Source of the DNA: a virus
Length of the DNA stretch: 44,033 nt
Strand: one strand, 5' to 3'
Virus record (IMG/VR): IMGVR_UViG_3300025112_003060
Location: 1 to 44,033 of that record
Under the pieces are notes generated by a model. That model was not told where the DNA came from. It made no database searches and saw nothing but the letters and a program-made list of their open reading frames with translations. Shown here piece by piece: positions 8,937 to 16,456 of the stretch (within the stretch, counting starts at the first letter, position 1; every line of letters starts with the position of its first letter). The position numbers and the translations under genes were made by a program.

Positions 8937-9383
8937 ATGGATCCCGATCAGACAAACATTAAACTAGATGTTAGTAAATGGAGAGTCCGTGTTGATGAAC
9001 GGAGTAAAAATCGTATGAAACTACAAATTAAACTTTCGAAAGATGAGGCTTTAGCCTTTAAAAACTTTGCTGATGTTTGCAAACCAGCAGATATTACAGA
9101 CGATGATTTTATTAAGACCGTTTTTATTACGGGTATTGAATCATTGAACAAGCAACTTGCGGAGATGGTTCAGACCTACGCTGTTGAGAATAAAGAGGAA
9201 TTGGCGGCTTCTGGAATTACCGTTTTTGAGGATGAGGATGGGGATATCAAACTAGCTGAGACCGCAAGGTTAGAGGATGAGTTATCAGGAACCCCTTCCT
9301 TTGATGTTATTAAAAAAGATAGCAAAGAACAGAATGATTTTGTTGACGAACGGAACGCAGAAATTCGTAAGCATGTAAAATGA
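8937..9383 (+). CDS. unknown acidic protein
   Basis: 148 aa, not recognised. Residues about 15-70 ('VRVDERSKNRMKLQIKLSKD' through 'ITDDDFIKTVFITGIESLN') look like a compact alpha/beta or ribbon-helix unit, which could be a dimer or DNA-contact module. The C-terminal half is acidic and helical with a 'VFEDEDGDIKLAE' turn. It has a leaderless-type start and overlaps the next gene by 4 nt (ATGATG). Being next to sigma and polymerase genes suggests a replication or transcription accessory, but nothing in the sequence proves it. Confidence 0.65.
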   Translation: MDPDQTNIKLDVSKWRVRVDERSKNRMKLQIKLSKDEALAFKNFADVCKPADITDDDFIKTVFITGIESLNKQLAEMVQTYAVENKEELAASGITVFEDEDGDIKLAETARLEDELSGTPSFDVIKKDSKEQNDFVDERNAEIRKHVK

Positions 9384-9703
9384 TGTACCAATTAAGGTTC
9401 CTTAAAAAGGAAAACGATTTAAATAAACTTATTAAATCGAATAAGAAAACTAAACAACCCATTAATATTTTATTTGTGTCTCTTTGGGATAAGTTTTCTG
9501 AGTCGTTGGTATCTAAACTCAAAACTAAATATGGGGGGTCCGAGACCGGACTACCACTATATATTGTGGATAGCTTTCATATGCCACATAGTTTTGTTAT
9601 TTATAACACTACCAAGTTGCCTCACTTAGTAAAGTATTCCCGTAAGGGAGTACAGTCTGAGGATTATCTTCCGATGATCATGAAAACCTTAAAGGTTATA
9701 TAA
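9380..9703 (+). CDS. thioredoxin-fold-like protein without CXXC
   Basis: 107 aa. After a basic N terminus comes 'INILFVSLWDKFSESLVSKL', a long helix, 'LPLYIVDSFHMPHSFVIYNT' and a final 'LPMIMKTL' helix. The order strand-helix-strand with a Met-Pro before the next strand is like thioredoxin folds, where a cis-proline sits at this place. The CXXC pair is absent, so any redox role is unlikely. This is a weak structural guess. The start may be ATG 9380 or ATG 9383. The 3' end overlaps the antisense sigma gene by 8 nt. Confidence 0.55.
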   Translation: MMYQLRFLKKENDLNKLIKSNKKTKQPINILFVSLWDKFSESLVSKLKTKYGGSETGLPLYIVDSFHMPHSFVIYNTTKLPHLVKYSRKGVQSEDYLPMIMKTLKVI

Positions 9704-10037
9704 AATCATCCTTTTTTCTCTCAATATAATTTTCAATCTTCTTGTTGTACTTTTTCTCTCTAGTATAGAGAAGCTTTAGGTTGTTAACAATAATGGTTGT
9801 AAAATAATTGAAGGCAGTTCCTTTGCGTGGTTTAAAATTCTTAACGGTCTTAAGGACTAGAGTAAAACATTCTTGACGCGCATCATCAGGGTTCACCTTG
9901 AAGCGAAAGGAACCTATGATGTTGCTTATTAAAAGGTCGAATAAAGAAACCAGATCATCCTCGTAAGTTTTCGGATCTTCCTGGTATAATAGGATGATTT
10001 CTTCGAACCTTTTGTTGTCAATATAGTGATTTTTCAT
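9696..10037 (-). CDS. RNA polymerase sigma factor, T4 gp55-like (late transcription)
   Basis: 113 aa. The segment from 'EDDLVSLFDLLISNIIGSF' through 'DDARQECFTLVLKTVKNFKP' and 'GTAFNYFTTIIVNNLKLLYT', then 'REKKYNKKI', matches sigma70 region 2: core-binding helix followed by the aromatic-rich -10-recognition helix, the part kept in the small phage sigma gp55. T4 gp55 (185 aa) reads a -10-like TATAAATA box with no -35, and this protein is shorter still, with no region 4. That fits the TATAATA boxes lacking -35 found at several genes here. Its own promoter (GCTATAATAAAG on the minus strand) ends 5 nt before the ATG. Converges with 9380-9703 (8-nt overlap). Confidence 0.8.
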   Translation of the reverse strand: MKNHYIDNKRFEEIILLYQEDPKTYEDDLVSLFDLLISNIIGSFRFKVNPDDARQECFTLVLKTVKNFKPRKGTAFNYFTTIIVNNLKLLYTREKKYNKKIENYIERKKDDFI

Positions 10038-10041
10038 ACTT

Positions 10042-10048
10042 TATTATA
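10042..10048. promoter_or_regulatory. shared divergent promoter of sigma and polymerase genes
   Basis: Only 14 bp separate the two start codons. Minus strand reads GCTATAATAAAGTATG (box 5 nt before sigma ATG at 10037); plus strand reads CTTTATTATAGCCATG (TATTAT 4 nt before ATG 10052). Neither start has a Shine-Dalgarno. Confidence 0.6.
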
Positions 10049-10051
10049 GCC

Positions 10052-11074
10052 ATGTTTGATTTAGCAAAACTTTACGAGGGTCATAAAACCCTTGGAGATA
10101 ACACTTTGTGTGCTGGGTGTTCCATTTTAGAGAAAAATAAACCGTGTCATTCGGTTATGGACCATGAGGATTTAAAAGAATCTCCCGTACTTTTCTTATC
10201 AGACTCTCTTAGGTACAAGCTTGGGTCTATTACTGCGTTCTCCTCCGCTGAATTTAATCTAATTCGTGAAATTTATAAAGAGAGTTTAGCATTAGCTGCT
10301 TCTGTTAAATGTCCTTCAGTGAGAGATGCAGATATGAGTCCTGTCAATTTGGGTTTGTGTCGCATTCATATGGAGGCTACCATAGATAAGGTAAAGCCTA
10401 AACTCATCTTCGCTTGCGGAAACCTTTCTATGAAGATGCTTATTAAGAAGAGTGGTATAACAAATAAGAGGGGGAAGTCTTACGAATTTAGTACGGCTTT
10501 AGGTCATAAATGTGTGGTTGTTCCCATCTTTCATCCTTACTCTTGTATTAAGGAGCCTCGTCACATTCCGTTGTTCCGTAAGGACATACAGAATGCGTAT
10601 GAAAAATACATTTTAGGAAGAAAGAGTGAGGGGGACTTTTCTTATAAAGTTATCACTACAATTCAAGCTGTTAAAGACTTGGCGCAAAGTTTGAAAGACA
10701 CAAACACAACTGTTGCTGTTGATACGGAGACAACAGGACTGAACTTCCTAACGGATAACATCATGACCATTTCTCTTACTACGAGAGATAATACTTGGGT
10801 CATCCCACTCGATCATAAGGATAGTCCTTTCAAGAAGGGGGAACCTCATTATGCTAGTGTTTGGGTGGCGTTACGCCAAATCTTAGAAAACCCTAAGAAC
10901 AAGAAGGTATTTCATAATGCTAAGTTTGACCTTAAGTTCCTAATTAACTACGGAATCTATACTAAGAATGTGTGGGACACTAAGATCATGCATCACTTAT
11001 TGGATGAGAATATGCCCAAGAGTTTGATGGATCTTACTAAATTATATTTCGCTAACGAGTTGGAGGATCTTTAG
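10052..11074 (+). CDS. DNA polymerase I fragment 1: UDG4-like domain fused to 3'-5' exonuclease Exo I/II
   Basis: 340 aa, first of three pieces of a family A polymerase. Residues 15-190 look like a family 4 uracil-DNA glycosylase: Cys20-x2-Cys23 and Cys87-x15-Cys103 have the spacing of the Fe-S ligands, then 'KPKLIFACG', 'KRG' and 'PIFHPYSC'. The catalytic GEAPG-type motif is missing (FLSDSLRYK stands there), so glycosylase activity is doubtful. Residues 195-340 are a DnaQ-type proofreading exonuclease with Exo I 'VAVDTETTGL' (Asp224, Glu226) and Exo II 'VFHNAKFDLKFL' (Asn289, Asp293). The Exo III part lies beyond the antisense insertion, in the next fragment. Leaderless-type start. The stop overlaps the antisense gene's stop. 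Confidence 0.85.
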   Translation: MFDLAKLYEGHKTLGDNTLCAGCSILEKNKPCHSVMDHEDLKESPVLFLSDSLRYKLGSITAFSSAEFNLIREIYKESLALAASVKCPSVRDADMSPVNLGLCRIHMEATIDKVKPKLIFACGNLSMKMLIKKSGITNKRGKSYEFSTALGHKCVVVPIFHPYSCIKEPRHIPLFRKDIQNAYEKYILGRKSEGDFSYKVITTIQAVKDLAQSLKDTNTTVAVDTETTGLNFLTDNIMTISLTTRDNTWVIPLDHKDSPFKKGEPHYASVWVALRQILENPKNKKVFHNAKFDLKFLINYGIYTKNVWDTKIMHHLLDENMPKSLMDLTKLYFANELEDL

Positions 11075-11694
11075 AACCCCTCTCCTCCCAGCCATTCCTG
11101 CGCTTCTGCCGCTTTTGCTGCCATTTCTGCTCTTCTGGCTTTGCTGGCTTTGCTGGCTGCTGTTCTTTGTGTACCTGCTTTTTTCTCTTCTGCCGCTTTT
11201 GCTGCTATGTTTGCTCTTCTGGCTTCGTGATGATCCCCTTTTTTCATTGACTTTTTGTATTGAAAGATAGATTGTTTTGGTGGGTCTGGGTTTGTATGAA
11301 GGATAGATTTGTTTGCTGTTCTTTGTGTACCTGCTTCTTTTCTACCTTTAGGCCCCCGTTTTCTATCTTCTTTAGCCCTAATAGCTTTAGGGGTATGTCT
11401 TTTCAAACCTTCCAGAGCCTTGGCACCTCCAAAACCTTTTACTTCAGCTATAAGAGCGCCCATACTTCTATAAGTATTCCAAATTGATTCCCCAACTTGG
11501 TTTGCTATTTGTTCCTCCACTTTCTCCTCTTCCTTCTCTTTCTTCCCTTTTCTGTCCTTCAGGGCTTTTTGTAGTTTGTGTCCAGCAGTCATTCCCGCAA
11601 GTGCCCCTACCGGCCCTCCAGCCACCGCACCTCCTACACCTCCACCCACTACGGCTCCCAGCACCCCTTCATTAATTTCTTTGTAATTTTTCAT
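11071..11694 (-). CDS. glycine-zipper / Ala-Lys-rich protein inserted antisense in the polymerase gene
   Basis: 207 aa, not recognised. Residues 10-37 are a glycine-zipper-like hydrophobic stretch ('GVLGAVVGGGVGGAVAGG', 'GALAGMTAG') able to insert in or cross a membrane. Then comes a Lys/Glu helical segment and a basic C-terminal half with repeats: AGTQRTA occurs twice and ARRA-x-x-AAKAAE twice. A leader with AGAGGGG gives it a normal RBS, unlike its neighbours. It lies between polymerase fragments 1 and 2 on the opposite strand, its stop overlapping the stop of fragment 1 (TTAG). Composition recalls the protein at the left edge of the window, so a virion/ejection-type protein is possible (inference). 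Confidence 0.75.
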   Translation of the reverse strand: MKNYKEINEGVLGAVVGGGVGGAVAGGPVGALAGMTAGHKLQKALKDRKGKKEKEEEKVEEQIANQVGESIWNTYRSMGALIAEVKGFGGAKALEGLKRHTPKAIRAKEDRKRGPKGRKEAGTQRTANKSILHTNPDPPKQSIFQYKKSMKKGDHHEARRANIAAKAAEEKKAGTQRTAASKASKARRAEMAAKAAEAQEWLGGEGF

Positions 11695-11715
11695 AAGTAA
11701 GACCCCTCTAAGCTC

Positions 11716-11722
11716 TATTATA
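11716..11722. promoter_or_regulatory. divergent TATTATA/TATAATA box before polymerase fragment 2
   Basis: CTATTATATAG (11715-11725) is near-palindromic. On plus, TATTAT ends 6 nt before ATG 11728 without a Shine-Dalgarno; on minus it reads CTATATAATAG and gives a leader of about 15 nt with AGAGGGG for the antisense gene. Confidence 0.55.
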
Positions 11723-11727
11723 TAGTC

Positions 11728-12207
11728 ATGTTAACTATAGACAACCCAAAAAAATTTGATTGGGCGAACATGGATCTATCCGACTGTTGCGAGGGCAACG
11801 CGATGGATACTTACTTTACCCTTAAGCTTTTTGATCTTATCATGGAAAAGCTGGGGGAAGAACCTGTCATGAAACTCATTGAGAATATTGTGATGCCTTC
11901 TCTTGAAACTTTCGCAGAGATGGAGTATAATGGGTTGGATGTGGATCTTGATACATTAGGTTGCGTAGGCAATCAACTGCGGTCTACTAATATGGATGAA
12001 GAAGATTTCCTTTATAGTTGTAGGGGGGTTATTAAGACCGATAATCTTTCTTCTAATAATGATCTAATTGAGATTCTTTATACCCGAGACGGCGGTGTAG
12101 GATTATACCCTCCTGATAAAACTGCAAAAGGCAAACCTTCTGTGTCTGCTCCTACTCTTAAACTTCTCCTTCAACATATTGATGAGGAGCTAGAGAGGCG
12201 TGGGTAG
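11728..12207 (+). CDS. DNA polymerase I fragment 2: Exo III and linker
   Basis: 159 aa. It continues the exonuclease domain of 10052-11074: 'NPKKFDWANMDLSDCC', 'GNAMDTYFTLKLFDLIMEKL' holds the Exo III Asp (Asp27), although the usual Tyr four residues before it is not there. It then goes on through the 'VMPSLETFAEMEYNGLDVD' helix that joins exonuclease and polymerase domains in Pol I proteins, to 'PSVSAPTLKLLLQHI'. It stops at 12207, and the rest of the protein continues in another frame from 12200. A split of this kind in two or three separate chains would need reassembly in trans, or a frameshift at the 3' junction. Confidence 0.85.
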   Translation: MLTIDNPKKFDWANMDLSDCCEGNAMDTYFTLKLFDLIMEKLGEEPVMKLIENIVMPSLETFAEMEYNGLDVDLDTLGCVGNQLRSTNMDEEDFLYSCRGVIKTDNLSSNNDLIEILYTRDGGVGLYPPDKTAKGKPSVSAPTLKLLLQHIDEELERRG

Positions 12208-13285
12208 GTGGCAATATCGAGATGAGGGGAAGCGTATCAGCAAGTCTGTTGTAGCAGACAAAACTAAGGAAGAATTAGTAGAGGCTAAGAAATTCCTGAA
12301 GGGGTTACTGGATCTTCGTAAGTCTGAGAAGCTAACCAAGACTTATATTGAGGGTACTAAGAATGCTATAGCGTATAATGAGAAGAATAAAGTCTTTGTG
12401 GATTTCCGCTTTGATGGCACCGCAACGGGAAGGCTCTCTTGCGCTGCGTACACCGCTCAGAAATCCATGGGAGTATCTTTCCATACCTTACCCCGTGAAA
12501 CAAAAAACAACATCAGAAGCCTTTTCAAAGCTCCTGGTGACTGGGCATTTATTGCTGCTGATTATGCGGCTATGGAGTTGCGAGTCTTGTCTCACATAGC
12601 GAAGGAGGGTAATATGCAGACTGCCTTTAACCAGGGTGCAGACCTACATACTTATACTGCAAAGCTTCTGTTTAATAAGGATAGAATTACTAAGCAAGAA
12701 CGACAAATCGCTAAGACTGTATCATTTCTTATTGTATATGGAGGAGGAGCTTTCAATTTAAGTGAGACTGTGGGCATTCCTATTAAACGAGCGGAGAAAA
12801 TTATTAAGGACTACGAGAATGTATATCCTGGGATTTTTGAGTACATGGAGTTTGTTAATAATTTCATTAAAGCCAATGGATATGCATACACTATCTTTGG
12901 GAGGAAACGGAACCTTCCTGATGTGTATAGTCGTGAACGATCAGTAGTTAATCGAGCGTTGCGCCAGGGGTTGAACTTTACTATCCAAAGTGCTGCCTCA
13001 GATATTCTTTTATCTTCTCTGTTGGGAGCTTCTCGGAGATTTAAAGAAGCAAATCTCCAAGCTCGACCTGTGGCTACGGTGCATGATTCTATTGAGATTG
13101 TGTGTCCACAAGAAGAGGTGAAGGAGGCTCTCACTCTTCTCTACGATGAAATGGTTAACTATCCTACGATCAAGAACATTTTTAATATTAAATTTGATAT
13201 TCCCCTCGCTATTGATGCAGAGGTGGGGAACTCTTTCGGGGATGGAAAAGTTGTTGAGTTTTCTGGAGGAGTTCCTGTACTATGA
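12200..13285 (+). CDS. DNA polymerase I fragment 3: polymerase domain
   Basis: 361 aa, the palm, fingers and part of the thumb of a family A DNA polymerase. Motif A is 'AADYAAMELRVL' (Asp121, Glu126), the O helix is 'RQIAKTVSFLIVYGGG' (Arg168, Lys172, Phe176, Tyr180), and motif C is 'ATVHDSIEI' (His295, Asp296; the usual following Glu is Ser). 'GTATGRLS' is the conserved template-contact stretch. All catalytic Asp residues are present, so the enzyme should work if the pieces meet. The GTG start overlaps fragment 2's stop (GTGGGTAG), a +1 frame relation. The end overlaps the endonuclease VII start. Confidence 0.93.
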   Translation: MGRWQYRDEGKRISKSVVADKTKEELVEAKKFLKGLLDLRKSEKLTKTYIEGTKNAIAYNEKNKVFVDFRFDGTATGRLSCAAYTAQKSMGVSFHTLPRETKNNIRSLFKAPGDWAFIAADYAAMELRVLSHIAKEGNMQTAFNQGADLHTYTAKLLFNKDRITKQERQIAKTVSFLIVYGGGAFNLSETVGIPIKRAEKIIKDYENVYPGIFEYMEFVNNFIKANGYAYTIFGRKRNLPDVYSRERSVVNRALRQGLNFTIQSAASDILLSSLLGASRRFKEANLQARPVATVHDSIEIVCPQEEVKEALTLLYDEMVNYPTIKNIFNIKFDIPLAIDAEVGNSFGDGKVVEFSGGVPVL

Positions 13286-13665
13286 AACGATGTAATAAGT
13301 GTTTGCAAGAATTAGATGATTCCAAGTTCGGTTTTCATAGTGCGTCTAACTACCTAAGACCAGAGTGCAAAAAGTGTAATAACAAATTAGCTAAAGAACG
13401 AAGAGATCTATATAAGAAACAGGGCAGTCCCCCTACAAAGCATACTTGTCCTATTTGTTTACGGAAAGAGGATGAGGTGTCAGGTTTGGGGGGTAAGAAG
13501 TTGGGTCCTTGGGTTCTTGACCATGACCATAAAACAAAAGAATTTCGTGGGTGGTTATGTCATCCATGTAATCGGGGTCTAGGCGGGTTCAATGATGATA
13601 TTACTAAGTTAACAAGGGCTAAGAAGTATCTTCATCATACTAAGTGGTGGCAAGTTTGGAAGTAA
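13282..13665 (+). CDS. recombination endonuclease VII-like (T4 gp49 family)
   Basis: 127 aa. T4 endonuclease VII resolves Holliday junctions and branched DNA before packaging. Here there is an N-terminal zinc-ribbon-like part (C-x2-C at 'KRCNKCLQEL' and 'ECKKCNNKLAKERR'), then the family core: 'TCPICLRKED', 'LDHDHKTKEFRGWLCHPCN' and 'RGLGGFNDD'. The Cys pairs bind zinc and the DHDH-region His/Asp with the Asn of 'PCNRGLGGF' form the beta-beta-alpha catalytic site. The gene overlaps the polymerase gene by ATGA. The same family also includes free-standing mobile nucleases, but the arrangement with recombination genes points to a phage resolvase. Confidence 0.9.
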   Translation: MKRCNKCLQELDDSKFGFHSASNYLRPECKKCNNKLAKERRDLYKKQGSPPTKHTCPICLRKEDEVSGLGGKKLGPWVLDHDHKTKEFRGWLCHPCNRGLGGFNDDITKLTRAKKYLHHTKWWQVWK

Positions 13666-13866
13666 ATGAAAAGGGTATTGAGAGTTGTTAAAGCTTTTTA
13701 TTGTTGGTGCAGAGGGGGTTGCCCCGTTGCGTTAACTGCGGACGAGCGGTTAGCTATTTGTAAAAAATGTACACACTATAGATTAGAGAGGTGCGTCCTT
13801 TGTGGGTGTATACTAAAGTATAAAACTAAAATGGAAACTGAGAAGTGCCCCTTAGAAAAATGGTAA
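13666..13866 (+). CDS. small Cys-rich zinc-ribbon protein
   Basis: 66 aa with nine Cys: 'CWCRGGC' near the N terminus, 'ICKKC', 'CVLCGC' and a final 'CPLEKW'. The C-terminal part 'RCVLCGCILKYKTKM' with CP-x-x-KW is a pattern seen in many small phage zinc proteins of unknown role, probably binding one or two zinc ions. It starts directly at the stop of the endonuclease gene and ends one base before the gp47-like gene. No function is proposed. Confidence 0.75.
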   Translation: MKRVLRVVKAFYCWCRGGCPVALTADERLAICKKCTHYRLERCVLCGCILKYKTKMETEKCPLEKW

Positions 13867-13867
13867 T

Positions 13868-14896
13868 ATGAAAACACTTGTGATTGGAGACTTACATTTT
13901 AATGATAAGCCTATGGGTATGTTAGATGCTCAGAAGGAAGCGATAATTCAAATTTGTAAGGAGAACGCTGATTGTTCCAAGGTTATCTTCTTGGGGGATT
14001 TGATGATGCATAGGCACCCCAGACCCACTGTTTTGTTAGCTTTGAAAGAGGTTATGGATGAGGTAAGTAAGATACAACAGATTTATATTCTAAGAGGAAA
14101 TCATGATAGCGTAAATAAATCTGATGATGGGAGTACGATCCTTAGTATGCTTGAGAAAGATATGGTGTGGGGCCACCGTCAGGTAAGAGTAATAACTAAA
14201 ACTTGGATTGATAAAGTAAATAAGTGGGTATTTATTCCACACTATGAAGATGATGAAAAAATTAAAAGCGATCTTAGGAATGTCCCTGAGAATTATATGG
14301 TGTTTGGTCATTTTGGGTACAATGGGGTGCTTGATTGTGCTGGGGATGCTGATTTTGGGGTTACTTTATCCGATTTTAAAAATCCAACAATTCTTGGGCA
14401 CATACATAGAGAAAGCCATGAAGAAGGAGTCTCCATCCTCGGAACCCCCTACTCCACCAACTTTGGAGAAGCCGGAAAAGATTGCTACTACGGTATCCTT
14501 ACTGGATCAGGCTTGGAAAAAATACCAACAGAAGGAGGACCAAGACACTTAGTAATGGACTATGACAAGGTAGAGGAGAATTTGGATTGGATTAATGCAG
14601 AAACTTCTCCTCCTAACTATACCCTCTTACGAATTAATATAAATACAATCAATGAAGATCAAGATCAGGTTACTACTTTGTGTGATTCCATTACTGCTCC
14701 CTTTGTGGAGATTAAATATAAGCCTCTTCTAGATGAAAAAGAAGAGTTTGAAACAGATAATAAAATTTTTACTACTGCAATTAATGATGAGTTGATCGAG
14801 CATTATATAAATTCTAGTAATGCTTCTATAAATAAGGCCGATCTTCTCTCTGGTTTAAAATTGATTCATGAAAATCAACAAAATAGAGATACATAA
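13868..14896 (+). CDS. SbcD/Mre11-type nuclease, T4 gp47-like
   Basis: 342 aa metallophosphoesterase. Motifs in order: 'VIGDLHFND' (residue 5-13), 'VIFLGDLMMH', 'ILRGNHDSV', 'VFGHFGYNG', 'ILGHIHRES'. These are the metal-binding motifs of Mre11/SbcD. With gp46 it forms the nuclease-ATPase complex that makes 3' overhangs from double-strand ends and drives recombination-dependent replication in T4. It overlaps the gp46-like gene by 29 nt, typical of this pair. The C-terminal third is the capping domain. Confidence 0.95.
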   Translation: MKTLVIGDLHFNDKPMGMLDAQKEAIIQICKENADCSKVIFLGDLMMHRHPRPTVLLALKEVMDEVSKIQQIYILRGNHDSVNKSDDGSTILSMLEKDMVWGHRQVRVITKTWIDKVNKWVFIPHYEDDEKIKSDLRNVPENYMVFGHFGYNGVLDCAGDADFGVTLSDFKNPTILGHIHRESHEEGVSILGTPYSTNFGEAGKDCYYGILTGSGLEKIPTEGGPRHLVMDYDKVEENLDWINAETSPPNYTLLRININTINEDQDQVTTLCDSITAPFVEIKYKPLLDEKEEFETDNKIFTTAINDELIEHYINSSNASINKADLLSGLKLIHENQQNRDT

Positions 14897-16454
14897 TTTT
14901 TATTCTATAAAGAATGTAAAACTCAGCTTCGATAAGTATAAAGGAATTGTCCTAATAGAAGGAAAAAATAAGGACACAGGAGGATCTAACGGATCTGGGA
15001 AGAGTGTTCTTATTGAGGCTGTGGTATGGGGCCTGTTCGGGAGGACTGTTCGTAAGTCTACGGAGGAGGCACTAATAAATAATTCAGTAAAGAAGGGTTG
15101 TTTTGTACGAATAACTCTTAACGATGACATTGTAATAGAAAGGGGTAAGAAGCCCGTCTTCCTTAAAGTTTTTAAGGGAGATAAGGAACTAACCAAGGAG
15201 AATGCATTAAAAACTCAAGCATTTGTTGAGGAGTTACTTCAAACTAACTACAAAGTGTTCTTAGCATCTACAATCTTTGGCCAGCAGAACAATATAGAGT
15301 TCATTAATGCTACGCCTGAGGATAAACGAACCATCATTAAGAATTTCCTGAATCTAGAGGAGATTTTTTCTCTTAGAGAGTCGGTTAAATATCTTAAGTC
15401 TTCTTCGTCTCAGACCGTGAAGAAGCAAGATGCTATTATTAACGAGCATGAGAAAAGCATTAAGTCTTATGACAAGGAACTAAAGAGCCTTGAAAAATTA
15501 CGAGAGGAGGTAGGGGGGAAGTACGATGAAGATGCTTTGTCCTTGTCCCTTAATGATGTAATAAAATTAGAGTCTGATAATCAGACGCATGAGTGGATGG
15601 TAGTAGCCAGTAAAAAAGAGATCGCTGGTCTGGAAGAAAGGATTCAGCATCTCCTTTCTAGATTGGAACATCCTGATGATGAGGAGTGCTGTGAGATGTG
15701 TGGCCAATCTGTCGATGTTCCCTTTCACCCTAAACGAATCTCTCTTGAGATTGAAGAGTGCAACGGGTGTATTGAAAAATACAAGGAAGACATAAGAAGA
15801 GAAAAGGAACTAATACAACCAGTTCCTATAAGTTCCTCCGAGTATTATCAAATCATTGAGTACAACCAACTCAAGAAGGAGTCCGAGACCTTTACGGATA
15901 TTAAGCAAGGTACTTTAAAAAAGATTCAGGAAGCTCATGACATCAAGCAAAAGTATAACAGCCAGTATGAGATAATGAGGTTTTGGGAGAAAGCTTTTTC
16001 CGAATCAGGTATAATTAAGTACATCATTAAAAATGTGTTAGATTATTTTAATTCTAAGGTAAACTTTTATCTCTCTCACCTATCCCAAGGTAAGTTTTTC
16101 ATTGAGTTTAATGAGGAGCTTAAGGAAACTATCACTCATAACAAGCAGAGAATTCATTATATGTCGTTGTCGGGAGGAGAGAAAAAGAAAATTAGTTTGG
16201 CTGTAATGCTAGGACTTCAAGAGCTTTTAAAGATATCTCACAATCAAAAAACTAACTTGATGTTTTTTGATGAAGTAGCTGAGAATTTAGACAGAGAAGG
16301 GTTGGATGGGCTCTACATATTATTGTCAGAATTAAAGAAAGACAAGAGTTTATTCGTCATTACACATAATAATTATCTTAAATCTTTAATGGAAAATAGT
16401 AAGACTATTACTATGATAAAATCTAAAGGAATATCTAAACTGATTGGAAAATAG
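14868..16454 (+). CDS. SbcC/Rad50-type ATPase, T4 gp46-like
   Basis: 528 aa. SMC-like partner of the gp47-type nuclease. The N-terminal head has Walker A 'GGSNGSGKSVLIE', and a Q-loop 'IFGQQNN'. A coiled coil follows from about residue 160. A zinc-hook 'CCEMCGQSV' (CEMC) stands in the middle. A second coiled coil precedes the signature 'YMSLSGGEKKKISLAV' and Walker B 'NLMFFDEVAENLD', with an H-loop 'LFVITHNN'. Length is near that of T4 gp46 (560 aa). It ends two bases before the ribonucleotide reductase start. Confidence 0.95.
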   Translation: MKINKIEIHNFYSIKNVKLSFDKYKGIVLIEGKNKDTGGSNGSGKSVLIEAVVWGLFGRTVRKSTEEALINNSVKKGCFVRITLNDDIVIERGKKPVFLKVFKGDKELTKENALKTQAFVEELLQTNYKVFLASTIFGQQNNIEFINATPEDKRTIIKNFLNLEEIFSLRESVKYLKSSSSQTVKKQDAIINEHEKSIKSYDKELKSLEKLREEVGGKYDEDALSLSLNDVIKLESDNQTHEWMVVASKKEIAGLEERIQHLLSRLEHPDDEECCEMCGQSVDVPFHPKRISLEIEECNGCIEKYKEDIRREKELIQPVPISSSEYYQIIEYNQLKKESETFTDIKQGTLKKIQEAHDIKQKYNSQYEIMRFWEKAFSESGIIKYIIKNVLDYFNSKVNFYLSHLSQGKFFIEFNEELKETITHNKQRIHYMSLSGGEKKKISLAVMLGLQELLKISHNQKTNLMFFDEVAENLDREGLDGLYILLSELKKDKSLFVITHNNYLKSLMENSKTITMIKSKGISKLIGK

Positions 16455-16456
16455 TT

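Noticed and set aside
11260-11675. Plus-strand reading frames over the antisense gene, including a Pro/Leu-rich one
   Set aside because: Their composition is the mirror of the Gly/Lys-rich minus-strand gene, they have no RBS, and the minus-strand gene has a better start with leader and promoter.
11072-11727. Group I intron or intein as the cause of the polymerase split
   Set aside because: The inserted piece holds an antisense gene with stops in both junctions and no nuclease or splicing-domain motifs; I see no intron core structure by eye.
13282-13665. Endonuclease VII-like gene as a homing endonuclease that split the polymerase
   Set aside because: It lies after the polymerase, not inside the split, has the complete resolvase layout and stands with the recombination genes. 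The mobile-nuclease reading cannot be excluded but is less likely.
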